64,000 bases of DNA from contig FZQZ01000001.1 of the NCBI GenBank assembly GCA_900199555.1, positions 186,001 through 250,000 of the forward strand, given 5' to 3'. This document shows, piece by piece, positions 1 to 8,898 of the stretch. The number at the start of each line of letters is the position of its first letter. Position 1 is the first letter of the stretch. The notes below the pieces were generated by a model. The model had not been told where the DNA came from. It saw only the letters and a program-made list of their open reading frames with translations, and searched no databases. The stretch is from Prevotellaceae bacterium MN60 (GTDB lineage Bacteria; Bacteroidota; Bacteroidia; Bacteroidales; Bacteroidaceae). Position numbers and translations under genes: made by a program.

Positions 1-1117
1 GCTCCTTAGAAGATGCAGGAAAGTACTTCTTCACATAGATACGTCCGAGGGCTTCACCCATCACACCTTCCACCTGGTCGGTAGCACGTCTCCACAGTGG
101 GTGGTCTTCCTTACGGCCCTTCATCAGCTTACCATAGAAGTCGAAGTTGGCCTCACGTACAGCATCGTTCAGATAGCCTGTAGAACCATCGATAATGCCC
201 CACTCCATCACGTCGCGGTATTCAGCAGCACTCATGGCAGCAAACAGCTTATCGGCAGCCTCCATGAAGGCAGGCTGACCTACTATCAACTCCTGGATAT
301 ACTGGCTCTTAATACCCTTCGCATTCATCTGCTTCTCCAACTGCAGGTGTGGGTATTTGCTTTGGAACTCGCGCAGGGTTGTTTTGTTGTAGTTAGCGAT
401 AGGATCGCGCAGTTCGGTGCGTGACTTAGAGGCTTTTGCCAATGCCATCTCCACCTTCAGCACGTTCTTCATCTTCTTCTCAGCTACACTCTTGCTGAAG
501 CCATAAAGCTGGAACATGCGAACGATGTGCTTCTTGTAAGCCTCACGAATCTTCACTGTAGCCTCGTCGTTCTCCAGATAGTAGTCTTTCTGTCCCAGTG
601 TCAGTCCACCCTGGCGTACGGTCAGGATATTCTTCGTAGCATCCTTATCGTCTGCACTGATATAAGCTGAGAAGAGTTCCGACTCGCCATAAGGCATCAT
701 TGACAACTGGACTGCGAAGAGCTGCTCCTTATTCTTTGCAGCCTCCATACGCTGGATGAAAGGCTTCACGGGAGCCAATCCCTCTTTCTCACGGCGTGCA
801 GAGTCCATAGCCAACTTATACAGGTCGCTGAGTTTCTGCTCAACGGTTCCCTCTGGGTAGCTATTCTCCAGCAGCTCTTTCAAGATACCATTGATACGCT
901 TGTTGTTGTCCTCTCCCAATTGGTCGAAGCTGCCAAAACGCGAATAGGCAGCAGGCAGTGGATTATTCTTCATCCATCCACCACAGGCATACTCGTAGAA
1001 ATCGTCAGCAGGGCGCACGCTAGTGTCTAGGTTCTTCAGGTCGATACCCGACTTAAGCTGAGCCGATGCCGAAGCGGTCATCATTGCTAATGCCATCATT
1101 GTTAATACCTTTTTCAT
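1..1117 (-). CDS. M13 family metallopeptidase (neprilysin/PepO-like), C-terminus beyond window
   Basis: The first 372 codons of a secreted zinc endopeptidase are visible, running off the left edge. The start is the ATG at 1117, giving MKKVLTMMALAMMTASASAQ, a signal peptide ending before LKSGID. The following DLKNLDTSVRPADDFYEYAC and GGWMKNNPLP match the N-terminal cap of M13 peptidases. The family is usually about 670 residues, so the HExxH zinc site and the distal glutamate lie outside the window and activity cannot be judged. It starts 14 bp after the ABC-F gene ends on the same strand, so co-transcription is likely. The export route (periplasm or outer membrane) is inferred from the signal peptide alone. 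Confidence 0.88.
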   Translation of the reverse strand, partial: MKKVLTMMALAMMTASASAQLKSGIDLKNLDTSVRPADDFYEYACGGWMKNNPLPAAYSRFGSFDQLGEDNNKRINGILKELLENSYPEGTVEQKLSDLYKLAMDSARREKEGLAPVKPFIQRMEAAKNKEQLFAVQLSMMPYGESELFSAYISADDKDATKNILTVRQGGLTLGQKDYYLENDEATVKIREAYKKHIVRMFQLYGFSKSVAEKKMKNVLKVEMALAKASKSRTELRDPIANYNKTTLREFQSKYPHLQLEKQMNAKGIKSQYIQELIVGQPAFMEAADKLFAAMSAAEYRDVMEWGIIDGSTGYLNDAVREANFDFYGKLMKGRKEDHPLWRRATDQVEGVMGEALGRIYVKKYFPASSKE

Positions 1118-1131
1118 TTTTCTATAATTAG

Positions 1132-3075
1132 TTAGTATTGCGTAATATCTTCCAGTTCCTCAGAGAGCTGTTCCCAACGCTCCACCTCTTTATCCAGAGC
1201 TTGTTTCGTTGTGGTATACTCTGTCACCAGTGTCATGTCGGAGGCCTTCTCTGGGTCCATCAGCAGATTATCCAGTTCTTTCAGTCTGCGCTCCATATCA
1301 CTGATTTTGCGCTCTGACTCCTCCACAGCCTTCTCTGCCTTCCTCAGTCGTTTCTGTTGCTCTTTGTGGGCAGCGTAGTCGGTCTTGGGGGATTTGGTTT
1401 CAATGGGTTTGATGAGTTTTGTGGGTTTAATAGCCCCATTAAGTCCATTATCCCCATCAGATGCCTCTGCCTCGCTATGGCTCCTCAGCCAGTCGTATAC
1501 TCCGCCAAGATGCTCTCTCACCTTTCCGCCACCAAACTCATACACCTTGCTTACCAGTCCGTCGAGGAATTCACGGTCGTGGCTCACGATGATAGCTGTA
1601 CCATCGAAAGCCTTAATCGCTTCTTTCAGTACATCCTTCGAGGGCATATCCAAGTGGTTGGTAGGCTCGTCGAGGATAAGCAGGTTGACGGGTTCCAGCA
1701 GCAGACGAATCATAGCTAATCGACTACGCTCGCCACCACTCAGCACCTTCACCTTCTTGTCTGATGCTTCACCACCAAACATAAAGGCACCCAGAATATC
1801 GTTGATGCGCAGGCGGATATCGCCCTTTGCCACATTATCGATGGTTTGGAATACGGATAGCTCTCCGTCCAACAGCTGTGCCTGATTCTGTGCGAAATAG
1901 CCTATCTGGATGTTGTGACCAATCTTCAGATGACCATCAAAGGGAATCTCGCCCATGATACACTTCACCAGCGTTGACTTACCCTCACCGTTCTTTCCCA
2001 CAAATGCCACCTTCTCGCCACGCTTGATAGTCAGGTTGACGTGGTCGAAAACCACGTGCGCCCCATAGGCCTTACGGACATCCTCGCAGATAATGGGATA
2101 GTCGCCACTACGCAGACAGGGAGGGAACTTCAGGCGCAGCGCTGAGTTGTCTACCTCATCCACCTCGATGGGCACAATCTTCTCCAGCTGCTTAATCTTC
2201 TGCTGCACCTGCACGGCCTTGGTAGCCTGATAGCGGAAGCGCTCAATAAACTGGCGCATCTCTTGTATCTCTTTCTGCTGATTCTCGTAGGCACGCTGCT
2301 GCTGTTCGCGACGCTCCTTACGCAATACGACATACTCGTCGTACTTGACCTTGTAGTCCACAATCTGTCCACAAGAAATCTCCAGTGTACGATTGGTTAC
2401 GTTGTTGATAAAGGCACGGTCGTGACTCACCAGAACTACTGCCTTTGCCGACTGTGCCAGCCACTGCTCTAGCCATTGTATAGACTCGATATCGAGATGG
2501 TTGGTAGGCTCGTCGAGCAAGAGCACGTCAGGCTTCTGCAACAGTATCTTTGCCAATTCGATACGCATGCGCCAACCACCCGAGAATTCGCTTGTGGGGC
2601 GCTCGAAGTCTGTACGCTGGAATCCCAAGCCCGTCAGTGTGCGCTCTATCTCTGCCTCACAGTTGTCGGCACCCATCATCATGTAGCGCTCGTGCTCCTG
2701 TGTAAACTTCTCCACCAGTGCCAGATAGCTCTCGCTCTCATAGTCGGTACGCTCTGCCAGTTCTTGGTTTAGCTTATCCACACGTTCCTTCAGGCGAGCC
2801 ACATCGGCAAAAGCCTTCTGAGCCTCCTGGCGCACGGTGGTATCGTCTTGCAACACCATCACCTGAGGCAGATAGCCAATCGTTGTATCGTTAGGCACGC
2901 TGACAACGCCGCTCGTGGGTTTCTGCATGCCACAAAGTATCTTCAATAGTGTCGATTTGCCAGCACCATTCTTACCCACCAGTGCAATGCGGTCACGATC
3001 GTTCACCACAAAGCTGGCATCCGAGAACAATGGTTTTATACCAAATTCGACATGTAATGACTCTACAGATATCAT
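1132..3075 (-). CDS. ABC-F family ATP-binding protein
   Basis: Cytoplasmic ABC-F ATPase of 647 residues with two nucleotide-binding domains and no membrane segments; the family acts on ribosomes. Visible are Walker A GKNGAGKST (about residues 34-42), signature FSGGWRMR, Walker B LLLDEPTNHLD, the inter-domain charged helix after residue 245, a second Walker A GKNGEGKST, signature LSGGERSR and a second LILDEPTNHLD. The C-terminal 80 residues form a charged coiled coil as in Uup/YdiF types. Residues about 538-558 (DGDNGLNGAIKPTKLIKPIE) are encoded by a run of 9-bp repeats and look like a low-complexity linker. A TATCTTTG box lies at 3118-3111 upstream. Subfamily and any antibiotic-resistance role cannot be told from the sequence. 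Confidence 0.93.
   Translation of the reverse strand: MISVESLHVEFGIKPLFSDASFVVNDRDRIALVGKNGAGKSTLLKILCGMQKPTSGVVSVPNDTTIGYLPQVMVLQDDTTVRQEAQKAFADVARLKERVDKLNQELAERTDYESESYLALVEKFTQEHERYMMMGADNCEAEIERTLTGLGFQRTDFERPTSEFSGGWRMRIELAKILLQKPDVLLLDEPTNHLDIESIQWLEQWLAQSAKAVVLVSHDRAFINNVTNRTLEISCGQIVDYKVKYDEYVVLRKERREQQQRAYENQQKEIQEMRQFIERFRYQATKAVQVQQKIKQLEKIVPIEVDEVDNSALRLKFPPCLRSGDYPIICEDVRKAYGAHVVFDHVNLTIKRGEKVAFVGKNGEGKSTLVKCIMGEIPFDGHLKIGHNIQIGYFAQNQAQLLDGELSVFQTIDNVAKGDIRLRINDILGAFMFGGEASDKKVKVLSGGERSRLAMIRLLLEPVNLLILDEPTNHLDMPSKDVLKEAIKAFDGTAIIVSHDREFLDGLVSKVYEFGGGKVREHLGGVYDWLRSHSEAEASDGDNGLNGAIKPTKLIKPIETKSPKTDYAAHKEQQKRLRKAEKAVEESERKISDMERRLKELDNLLMDPEKASDMTLVTEYTTTKQALDKEVERWEQLSEELEDITQY
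1405..1458. repeat. Nonamer repeat run inside the ABC-F linker
   Basis: Six consecutive 9-mers on the plus strand: GGGTTTGAT, GAGTTTTGT, GGGTTTAAT, AGCCCCATT, AAGTCCATT, ATCCCCATC. The first three and last three are roughly reverse complements, so the run is also a weak inverted repeat. It lies entirely inside the ABC-F coding sequence and keeps frame because nine is a multiple of three. Confidence 0.7.
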
Positions 3076-3160
3076 GTATTTTCTTTGTCTGCTAATATAT
3101 ATTCAGCCTGCAAAGATACAAAGAAAATTTCACTTGAAGAGGCTTTCGCGCGAAAAAATG

Positions 3161-3715
3161 CTATTTCTCAAAATGTTGATAGTCTTTCAGCGAGCGCCAA
3201 TTACCTCCCCAGCGGAATCCGTGCTGGACAAAGAGGCGATAACAAAGGTCTTGGGATGTAATCTTGTATTTGAACGATTTCGAGCGATTCACATAGGGTT
3301 TTCCGGTGGCGGGCTGGATGAGTAGCGTACCATCCTTCTTACGCTTCACACAGGGGTTATACAGTGGATTGATGTCAATGGCCAAGCCCTGTGCATGCTT
3401 AGACAGCTTGCTACTGCCTTCCACCACACGATAGCAGTAGCATGAGGTATTATTAGCCCTCATCGAGCGCTCATCGTCGTTATCATACTCAGAGATAGGA
3501 CGAATGCGCTCGATGGGGTATTTTTGACGATAGAGTTCTGCGAAGATTTCCTGTAGATCTTTGGATATCTTCGTATTACAAATTAACACACCTTGTTGCT
3601 GCTGACCCTGAAAATCTACATACTGCACCTTCAGTGTGTCCAGCTTCACCTGCTGACCATACATGCCAACAGCCATCAGCCACAAGCCCAGCAACAACAA
3701 GTGTTTTCTCATCAT
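3161..3715 (-). CDS. M15 family (VanY-like) D-Ala-D-Ala carboxypeptidase, secreted
   Basis: A 184-residue protein beginning with a signal peptide (MMRKHLLLLGLWLMAVGMYG). SKLSKHAQGLAIDINPLYNP at about residues 103-122 is the zinc-binding SxHxxGxAxD motif of M15 peptidases (H107, D114), and the C-terminal GFRWGGNWRSLKDYQHFE supplies the second conserved block with H181. The family trims D-Ala from peptidoglycan peptides in the cell envelope. Its start overlaps the esterase stop by one base, so the two are translationally linked. Substrate is inferred from family. Confidence 0.88.
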   Translation of the reverse strand: MMRKHLLLLGLWLMAVGMYGQQVKLDTLKVQYVDFQGQQQQGVLICNTKISKDLQEIFAELYRQKYPIERIRPISEYDNDDERSMRANNTSCYCYRVVEGSSKLSKHAQGLAIDINPLYNPCVKRKKDGTLLIQPATGKPYVNRSKSFKYKITSQDLCYRLFVQHGFRWGGNWRSLKDYQHFEK

Positions 3716-5493
3716 TATCGAATTACTGTTTTCTTTCCGTTGACAATATAGATGCCACGCTTCAGCTCACCTTCCTTCATGCGTCTTCCTGTGAGGTCGT
3801 AGATGGCAGATGACTGGGCATTAGCAGTAGATACCTCCATGATGCCAGACTCGTGGAAATCCTTTACCTTCAGAATCATACGACCTATCACGAAGTCGGC
3901 ATTCTTGGCAGCATCGGTATAGAAGGCGATGACATAGTCACCCGTACGAGTGATGTCAAACTCAAACTTCGATGGGCGAACACCGGGGAAGGCATTGGTT
4001 GTTTTGCCACCAATATTCTTGGTTGGGGTATAGACTGTTGATGCCAACTGCACTCCTTCGGTATTTTCCAGCGCGATGGTCACAGGTGTGAATGTGGGCT
4101 GATTCCAGTTGTAGATTCTATAGCTGAGCGCATAGTGTCCTGCATGCAGTGTCAAGGTAGAGCGAGCTGCGCCCACGCCAAACTTAGCCCATGCAGCCTT
4201 CTCCGTGCCAGCACTGTTTTGTACCAGCAGGCCGTATTCAAAGCCACGTTGTTCGTTGGTAAAATGCAACAGTCGTGGACCATTGGTAAATGGCAGACCG
4301 CCTCCTACCCTCGTCGATGCACCGGTACCATTGCTGACATACCAGCCCTGTGGCACGATACCATCGAGCGTAAAGCGATTGCTTATCTCATAAGACTCGT
4401 CTGTTGTCTCACAGTTGAACAGGCACGATGCCTCGCCCGTCTTACCATTGCTATCCAACGCCTCTACGCGCAGATAGTGCTGACCAGCAGCAGGGGCAGT
4501 GAGCGTTGCAGCAAAGGGAGCCTCTGTCAGCGACGCCAGCAGTGTAGTGCCATCGTAGATGTCTGCCTTTACGATTTCGCCACTCTGGGCTTTGGCAGTA
4601 GCCTCGATAGCTACATCGGGGAAGGTAGCCACGCCCTTAGGAGCCATAAATACGTGCGTTGTCTCGCCCTCTGGCACTGTGATGCGTGCCTTAGGCTGAT
4701 TCAGCGAGAATCGCTTACAGAAGTTCCAGATAAGGTGTCTGTTCTGGTCTGAAGGCCAATGGCCACCATTATTGTAGGAGTAGAGCCATACCTCGCCACC
4801 ATTTGGTCCGCCAGTCCATTTCTCCAAATCTCCATTGCCCCATGAGGCACCCATAGGTTTGTAACCTATCTGTTTAGAATATTGCGTATGCTTGTCGTGC
4901 TTGGCATAGTTTTCTATGTAGGCGTGGATGCCATACTGTTCGTAACCAAACACATCGTCGTCGTAGGCGATACACTCTAATAGGTTTACGGGCTTATGGC
5001 AATTATTCCAAGGCTGTTCAGAGAACTGGATGCCACTCGTAGGAGCAAAGGCGGCAATCTTGTTCTGCATATTTGCGATACAATGGTGTATCAGCATAGA
5101 GCCCATGGAGAATCCCGACCAGTACACGCGGTCTTTATCAATATTAAAGCGTGTGTACATCTCGTCGATAGTCTTCGATACAAAGTTCTGGTCGCCCGTA
5201 CCGCCAGTGTCCCATGTGTTTCCGTTGCTACGCAGATAAGCCACTACAAACTTAGCCGTATCTATCATCTCATACAGCTTGTCTGAGCCCATCTGGTATT
5301 CAGGGTCTTGGTTCATACCGTGCGTCACGATCATCAGGGGTGACTTCTCTGGCAGTGTGTTAGGGGTAAACACAATCATGCTTCTCTGTTTACCGTTTAC
5401 AGTGATGTTGATTGACTGCTGCTCGTAGGCCGAAATCTGTGATGTCAGCAAAAGCAGGAATAGTGTGATTAGTGAGTAATGTGAGTATTTCAT
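3715..5493 (-). CDS. Secreted alpha/beta-hydrolase esterase (PHB depolymerase/CE1-like) with Ig-like and T9SS-like C-terminal domains
   Basis: 592 residues with a signal peptide (residues 1-22). An alpha/beta-hydrolase fold fills about residues 28-270, with oxyanion-hole THG at 57-59 and nucleophile elbow GFSMG (Ser129); the C-terminal NNGGHWPS near 245 probably carries the catalytic His. This resembles feruloyl or acetyl-xylan esterases and PHB depolymerases. Residues about 285-365 look like a bacterial Ig-like module, followed by a beta-rich region and a last block (IYDLTGRRMKEGELKRGIYI) typical of Bacteroidetes T9SS-type or surface-anchoring tails. It is the first gene before the M15 peptidase. 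A plant polysaccharide ester is a plausible substrate, but that is inference. Confidence 0.82.
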   Translation of the reverse strand: MKYSHYSLITLFLLLLTSQISAYEQQSINITVNGKQRSMIVFTPNTLPEKSPLMIVTHGMNQDPEYQMGSDKLYEMIDTAKFVVAYLRSNGNTWDTGGTGDQNFVSKTIDEMYTRFNIDKDRVYWSGFSMGSMLIHHCIANMQNKIAAFAPTSGIQFSEQPWNNCHKPVNLLECIAYDDDVFGYEQYGIHAYIENYAKHDKHTQYSKQIGYKPMGASWGNGDLEKWTGGPNGGEVWLYSYNNGGHWPSDQNRHLIWNFCKRFSLNQPKARITVPEGETTHVFMAPKGVATFPDVAIEATAKAQSGEIVKADIYDGTTLLASLTEAPFAATLTAPAAGQHYLRVEALDSNGKTGEASCLFNCETTDESYEISNRFTLDGIVPQGWYVSNGTGASTRVGGGLPFTNGPRLLHFTNEQRGFEYGLLVQNSAGTEKAAWAKFGVGAARSTLTLHAGHYALSYRIYNWNQPTFTPVTIALENTEGVQLASTVYTPTKNIGGKTTNAFPGVRPSKFEFDITRTGDYVIAFYTDAAKNADFVIGRMILKVKDFHESGIMEVSTANAQSSAIYDLTGRRMKEGELKRGIYIVNGKKTVIR

Positions 5494-5517
5494 ACACTTA
5501 TTAAGTTAATAGCGATG

Positions 5518-5549
5518 CAAAGGTAACATATTTTCCGCTATCCGCCAAA
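5518..5549 (-). promoter_or_regulatory. Bacteroidetes-type promoter for the esterase gene
   Basis: On the minus strand TTTG (5549-5546), 20 bp spacer, then TACCTTTG (5525-5518), the -33/-7 pattern of the Bacteroidetes primary sigma factor, 25 bp ahead of the ATG. Confidence 0.75.
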
Positions 5550-5591
5550 TAAATAAGAATGAAAAAAACTTAAAGTTTCCCCTACTCTCTC

Positions 5592-6947
5592 TCACCGTTT
5601 ATGATGCTGTATCAGGGCCTTTATTCTTTTGTTATAGGAGGTGGATTTCAGGAGCTGGGCGATGGTGGGATGCTTGCGACGCATCTTGCCATCCAGCAAT
5701 AGCCAGTCTTCGAGAGGGAGGATACACAAGCGCGACGGACTGGCGAGATGGCGAGCAACGACCTCGGTGGCCTGACGGACTGGCAACTGGACGGGAATGC
5801 GACGAGCGTCCAACCATACGAAGCGCAACAGGTTGAGCACCGACCTCACATCACCCGACAACAGACTCCAGTCTTCTACGGCAAACAGCACGTTAGAGTC
5901 TTCAAACATAGCCGACAAGCGATGGAGCGCCGTGGATTCTTGGGAGACTTCATCCAGATTCCTGACGCACAAGGCATCAAAACCTTCGGGTATCTTACTC
6001 TCCAAGCCCTGACTCGGAGTCCAGTCTACCATCAGCACGATGCCCTGCTGGCGCGCATAATCGGCCACAGCCTTCAAGTCTTCAGAGAGCGGGCATCCAG
6101 CCACCTTCACCACCTTCATGCCCGTCAATACCGCCCAATCTATCCACCTGCGCATGTCAGTCTGCAGATTTTTGCCACGCAACAAGGAGGCAGAAATGCT
6201 GACACCAGCCAATCGCCAAGGCTGTTCACAAAGGCGCAACGGTTCGCCGTATAGTACCAACACCTGACCATCGGTAATCCCCTCAGAGATGATGCGGTTA
6301 GCGCCCTCTTCCCATGCCAGCAGTGTATGGCTCTTAGCATCTACCACCACATATTTATATTCTATGGGCATCTGCCATCCCATCGCATCTACCGAGAGCA
6401 TCCACTCTCCTTGCCCCACATACTGCATCTCTACATAGCGCGTGATATTCCAAGAGCCGATGGCGGGATGACTGCCTAACACTGCCACGGCCTGTCCTGC
6501 CTGCAACAGAGGTGCCGAGACACGGAAGAGGATGGTGCGACGGAAGAGGGGCAGTCGAGCCACCTCCACCTCTTCTTCTCGGAGGTTGCGCACCGTAGTG
6601 CGATAGGCCTTGGTATAGAGGTGATAGGCCAACGGACGGTCGCGCCACTGATCGGGAAACTGATAGTCTTTTGTGGCATCAAAGTAATACCTTCTGGACA
6701 CCTGTCGCCACTCCCTACGCAGCACCTCGCCCTCACTACTCTCCACCTGATAGTAGTATTCTATGTGCGATAGCGGATGGCGCAGACTTACCAGCACAGC
6801 GGTCTCCAGCGTCCACTGCTGACCATCGTCAGTCTGCATCGCCAGGTTCTGCTGCTTACAGCTTCCGTCCTGATGGTGGTAGCCGACAACCACATGCAGG
6901 CGCTCGCCCCAAGCTGTATGATAATGTATAGAAAACTTCAGTTTCAT
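5592..6947 (-). CDS. Shortened DPE2-type 4-alpha-glucanotransferase (GH77) homolog with two CBM20 domains, catalytic core missing
   Basis: 451 residues without signal peptide. Residues 1-110 and about 130-235 are two CBM20 starch-binding modules (the second has VAVLGSHPAIGSWN). Then PWRLAGVSISASLLRGKNLQ (243-262) matches the start of the GH77 barrel of plant DPE2 and Bacteroides MalQ, VLFAVEDWSLLSGDVRSVLN (353-372) matches the region around the CGEDLG acid/base motif, and EVVARHLASPSRLCILPLED (395-414) matches the C-terminal end. Full proteins of this architecture are near 890 residues. The segments holding the nucleophile (RIDH) and the transition-state Asp (THD) are absent. The frame is intact and a clean promoter precedes it, so it may be a retained glucan-binding protein. 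Transferase activity is unlikely. Confidence 0.75.
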   Translation of the reverse strand: MKLKFSIHYHTAWGERLHVVVGYHHQDGSCKQQNLAMQTDDGQQWTLETAVLVSLRHPLSHIEYYYQVESSEGEVLRREWRQVSRRYYFDATKDYQFPDQWRDRPLAYHLYTKAYRTTVRNLREEEVEVARLPLFRRTILFRVSAPLLQAGQAVAVLGSHPAIGSWNITRYVEMQYVGQGEWMLSVDAMGWQMPIEYKYVVVDAKSHTLLAWEEGANRIISEGITDGQVLVLYGEPLRLCEQPWRLAGVSISASLLRGKNLQTDMRRWIDWAVLTGMKVVKVAGCPLSEDLKAVADYARQQGIVLMVDWTPSQGLESKIPEGFDALCVRNLDEVSQESTALHRLSAMFEDSNVLFAVEDWSLLSGDVRSVLNLLRFVWLDARRIPVQLPVRQATEVVARHLASPSRLCILPLEDWLLLDGKMRRKHPTIAQLLKSTSYNKRIKALIQHHKR

Positions 6948-6966
6948 GGCCCCGTATTATTTGTTG

Positions 6967-6998
6967 CAAAGTTACAAAAAAAAATGCAGATTACCAAA
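6967..6998 (-). promoter_or_regulatory. Promoter for the GH77-like gene
   Basis: Minus-strand TTTG (6998-6995), 20-bp spacer, TAACTTTG (6974-6967), just upstream of the ATG at 6947. Confidence 0.72.
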
Positions 6999-7065
6999 TA
7001 ATCTACCTATATAATTGCGCATATAAGGCAGAGGGTAACTATTTCCGTACAAACACCGCACACAA

Positions 7066-7253
7066 CTACACTACTACACTACTACATTTCGACAAAAACA
7101 GATGAAAAGTAAACAATATCCGTACGAAGTCTACGTTCTTAGGAAAAGAGTCAACCCTTCCAGTGAAAGTAGTCAACTGATCTCAGACGAGGCAGTCAAC
7201 CAAATCCGTACGGGTAGGCAAGTGTTAAAAAAGAGAGCCTAAAAGGAGTCAAC
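7066..7253. repeat. Intergenic short-word repeats (ACTAC and AGTCAAC words)
   Basis: Part of the gene-free stretch 6999-7758. Around 7066-7088 the word ACTAC recurs (CTACACTACTACACTACTAC). AGTCAAC then occurs at 7149, 7171, 7194 and 7247; the first three are 22 and 23 bp apart. No open reading frame or RNA family is recognised. Confidence 0.5.
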
Positions 7254-7283
7254 CTTATTCAGGAAAAGACAAATACTTCACGC

Positions 7284-7464
7284 GACTACATGACTACATG
7301 ACTACATTTGATGTTTTGCAATATCGCGAATAAAGTGAATATTACTTTTATATTATATATATATTATAATATATATATAATATAAACATTTATTCTCTAT
7401 ATTTTCGGCTGTAATTACATGCACATGACTTAATGTAGTCATGTAGTCATGTAGTCACGTAGTC
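7284..7464. repeat. Inverted pair of 8-bp tandem repeats around an AT-rich core
   Basis: GACTACAT is repeated three times at 7284-7307. Its reverse complement ATGTAGTC is repeated three times at 7433-7456 followed by ACGTAGTC (7457-7464). The arms give a perfect 25-bp inverted repeat (7284-7308 with 7432-7456). Between them lies a TA-rich, itself self-complementary tract (about 7350-7384). No coding sequence is present. Confidence 0.8.
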
Positions 7465-7597
7465 ACGTTATGCATACCACCCCGCTCCCTCGTATCCGTA
7501 ATAAATCTGGCTCGAAAATTACGGGAATCTGCCTTATTGATTACGACAAAGAGGTTCGTTGATTACTTTTCCCAGCACAGCGGGGGTAAGGAGAAAT

Positions 7598-7692
7598 ATC
7601 AGGCTAACACACCCGCGTATCAGGCTGATTTAGCATATATATCAGGCTGATTTAGCACACAAACCAGTCTGATACCAGGGCGTATCAGCCTG
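7598..7692. repeat. Array of ATCAGGCT words with 21-22 bp period
   Basis: ATCAGGCT starts at 7598, 7619 and 7641 (spacing 21 and 22). ATCAGCCTG, the reverse complement of CAGGCTGAT, starts at 7684, 43 bp (two periods) further on; a degenerate unit (CAGTCTGATACCAG) lies between. The second and third units also share CTGATTTAGCA. The array ends 66 bp before the mltG promoter. Confidence 0.7.
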
Positions 7693-7758
7693 TCTTATGA
7701 ACATACTGGAAAAATATGGGGATGTAGGGGCATTTTCACAAGCAAAAGGAGGAAAATA

Positions 7759-7790
7759 TTTGGTAAAACCAAATCTTTTTCGTACCTTTG
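7759..7790 (+). promoter_or_regulatory. Promoter for mltG
   Basis: TTTG (7759-7762), 20-bp spacer, TACCTTTG (7783-7790), 31 bp before the ATG at 7822. Confidence 0.78.
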
Positions 7791-7821
7791 TAACCGATTA
7801 GAAAAACAACACGATAGTACA

Positions 7822-8847
7822 ATGAAAAAGCTCGATTCTAAAATATATCTCTACATAGCTCTGGCAGGACTAGCACTGATATTGTTGCTTACCGTATTCT
7901 ATATACTCACCCCCGTATCTAAAGCCGACACTACACAATACGTATGTATTGACGAGGATGACACACAGGACTCGGTACTAGTCAAGGTAGGAGCCTTCGG
8001 ACATACTGCAGGTATGACCGGTCTGAGCACACTGATACGCCACAGCAGCTACGGCGAGCACATCCGTACAGGCCGTTATGCCATTGGTCCTAGCGAAGGA
8101 GCCTTTATGGTATTCCGCCACCTGAAGAACGGACAGCAGACCAGCATGATGCTGACCATCCCCGAGGTACGCACCATGGACCGCCTGGCAGCCGTATTAG
8201 GCAGTAAGCTGATGCTCGACAGTGCCACCATCGCCACGGCACTCTATGACCAAGAGACTTGTCAGCAGCTGGGTTACGACACCTGCACCATCGCTGCCAT
8301 GTTCGTACCCAACACCTACGACATCTATTGGAACACATCGCTCGACAATCTGCTCAAGCGTATGCAACGCGAGCACGACCGATTCTGGCAGGGCGACCGC
8401 GAGGAGAAGGCTGCACGCATGCAGTTGACACCCAACGAGGTATGCACGCTAGCCAGCATCATTGATGAGGAGACAGCCAACAACAACGAAAAGCCTATGA
8501 TAGCCGGCATGTATCTGAACCGACTCCACCAGTCGATGCCCCTACAGGCCGACCCCACCATCAAGTTTGCTCTGAAGCAGTTTGAACTGAAACGTATTTA
8601 CAACAAGCTGCTCAACGTAAATAGTCCCTACAACACCTATCGCAACGAGGGACTGCCTCCTGGACCTATCAAGGTGGCCTCTATCAAGGGTATCGATGCC
8701 GTACTCAACTACGTACGCCACGACTATCTCTACATGTGCGCTAAGGAAGATTTCTCGGGCACTCACAACTTTGCACGCACCTATCAGGAGCACCTGCAGA
8801 ATGCTGCCCGCTACAGTAAAGCGCTCAACGAGAGAGGCATTGAATAA
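7822..8847 (+). CDS. mltG: Endolytic murein transglycosylase MltG
   Basis: 341 residues. An N-terminal signal anchor (about residues 8-29) places the enzyme in the inner membrane facing the periplasm, where MltG cleaves nascent glycan strands and so terminates their growth. The YceG-type catalytic domain is clear: LTPNEVCTLASIIDEETANN (about 202-221) carries the catalytic Glu, followed by IAGMYLNRL, MPLQADPTIKFAL and NTYRNEGLPPGPI. Length is normal for the family. It is transcribed alone; a candidate antisense-direction small RNA ends just past its stop codon. Confidence 0.93.
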   Translation: MKKLDSKIYLYIALAGLALILLLTVFYILTPVSKADTTQYVCIDEDDTQDSVLVKVGAFGHTAGMTGLSTLIRHSSYGEHIRTGRYAIGPSEGAFMVFRHLKNGQQTSMMLTIPEVRTMDRLAAVLGSKLMLDSATIATALYDQETCQQLGYDTCTIAAMFVPNTYDIYWNTSLDNLLKRMQREHDRFWQGDREEKAARMQLTPNEVCTLASIIDEETANNNEKPMIAGMYLNRLHQSMPLQADPTIKFALKQFELKRIYNKLLNVNSPYNTYRNEGLPPGPIKVASIKGIDAVLNYVRHDYLYMCAKEDFSGTHNFARTYQEHLQNAARYSKALNERGIE

Positions 8848-8898
8848 TCTAAGGAGTCAAGGGAGGTAAAGGAGTCAAAGACGATAGTTATACGAAAG

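Noticed and set aside
4135-4752. 205-codon plus-strand ORF opposite the esterase gene
   Set aside because: Shadow frame without domain or promoter.
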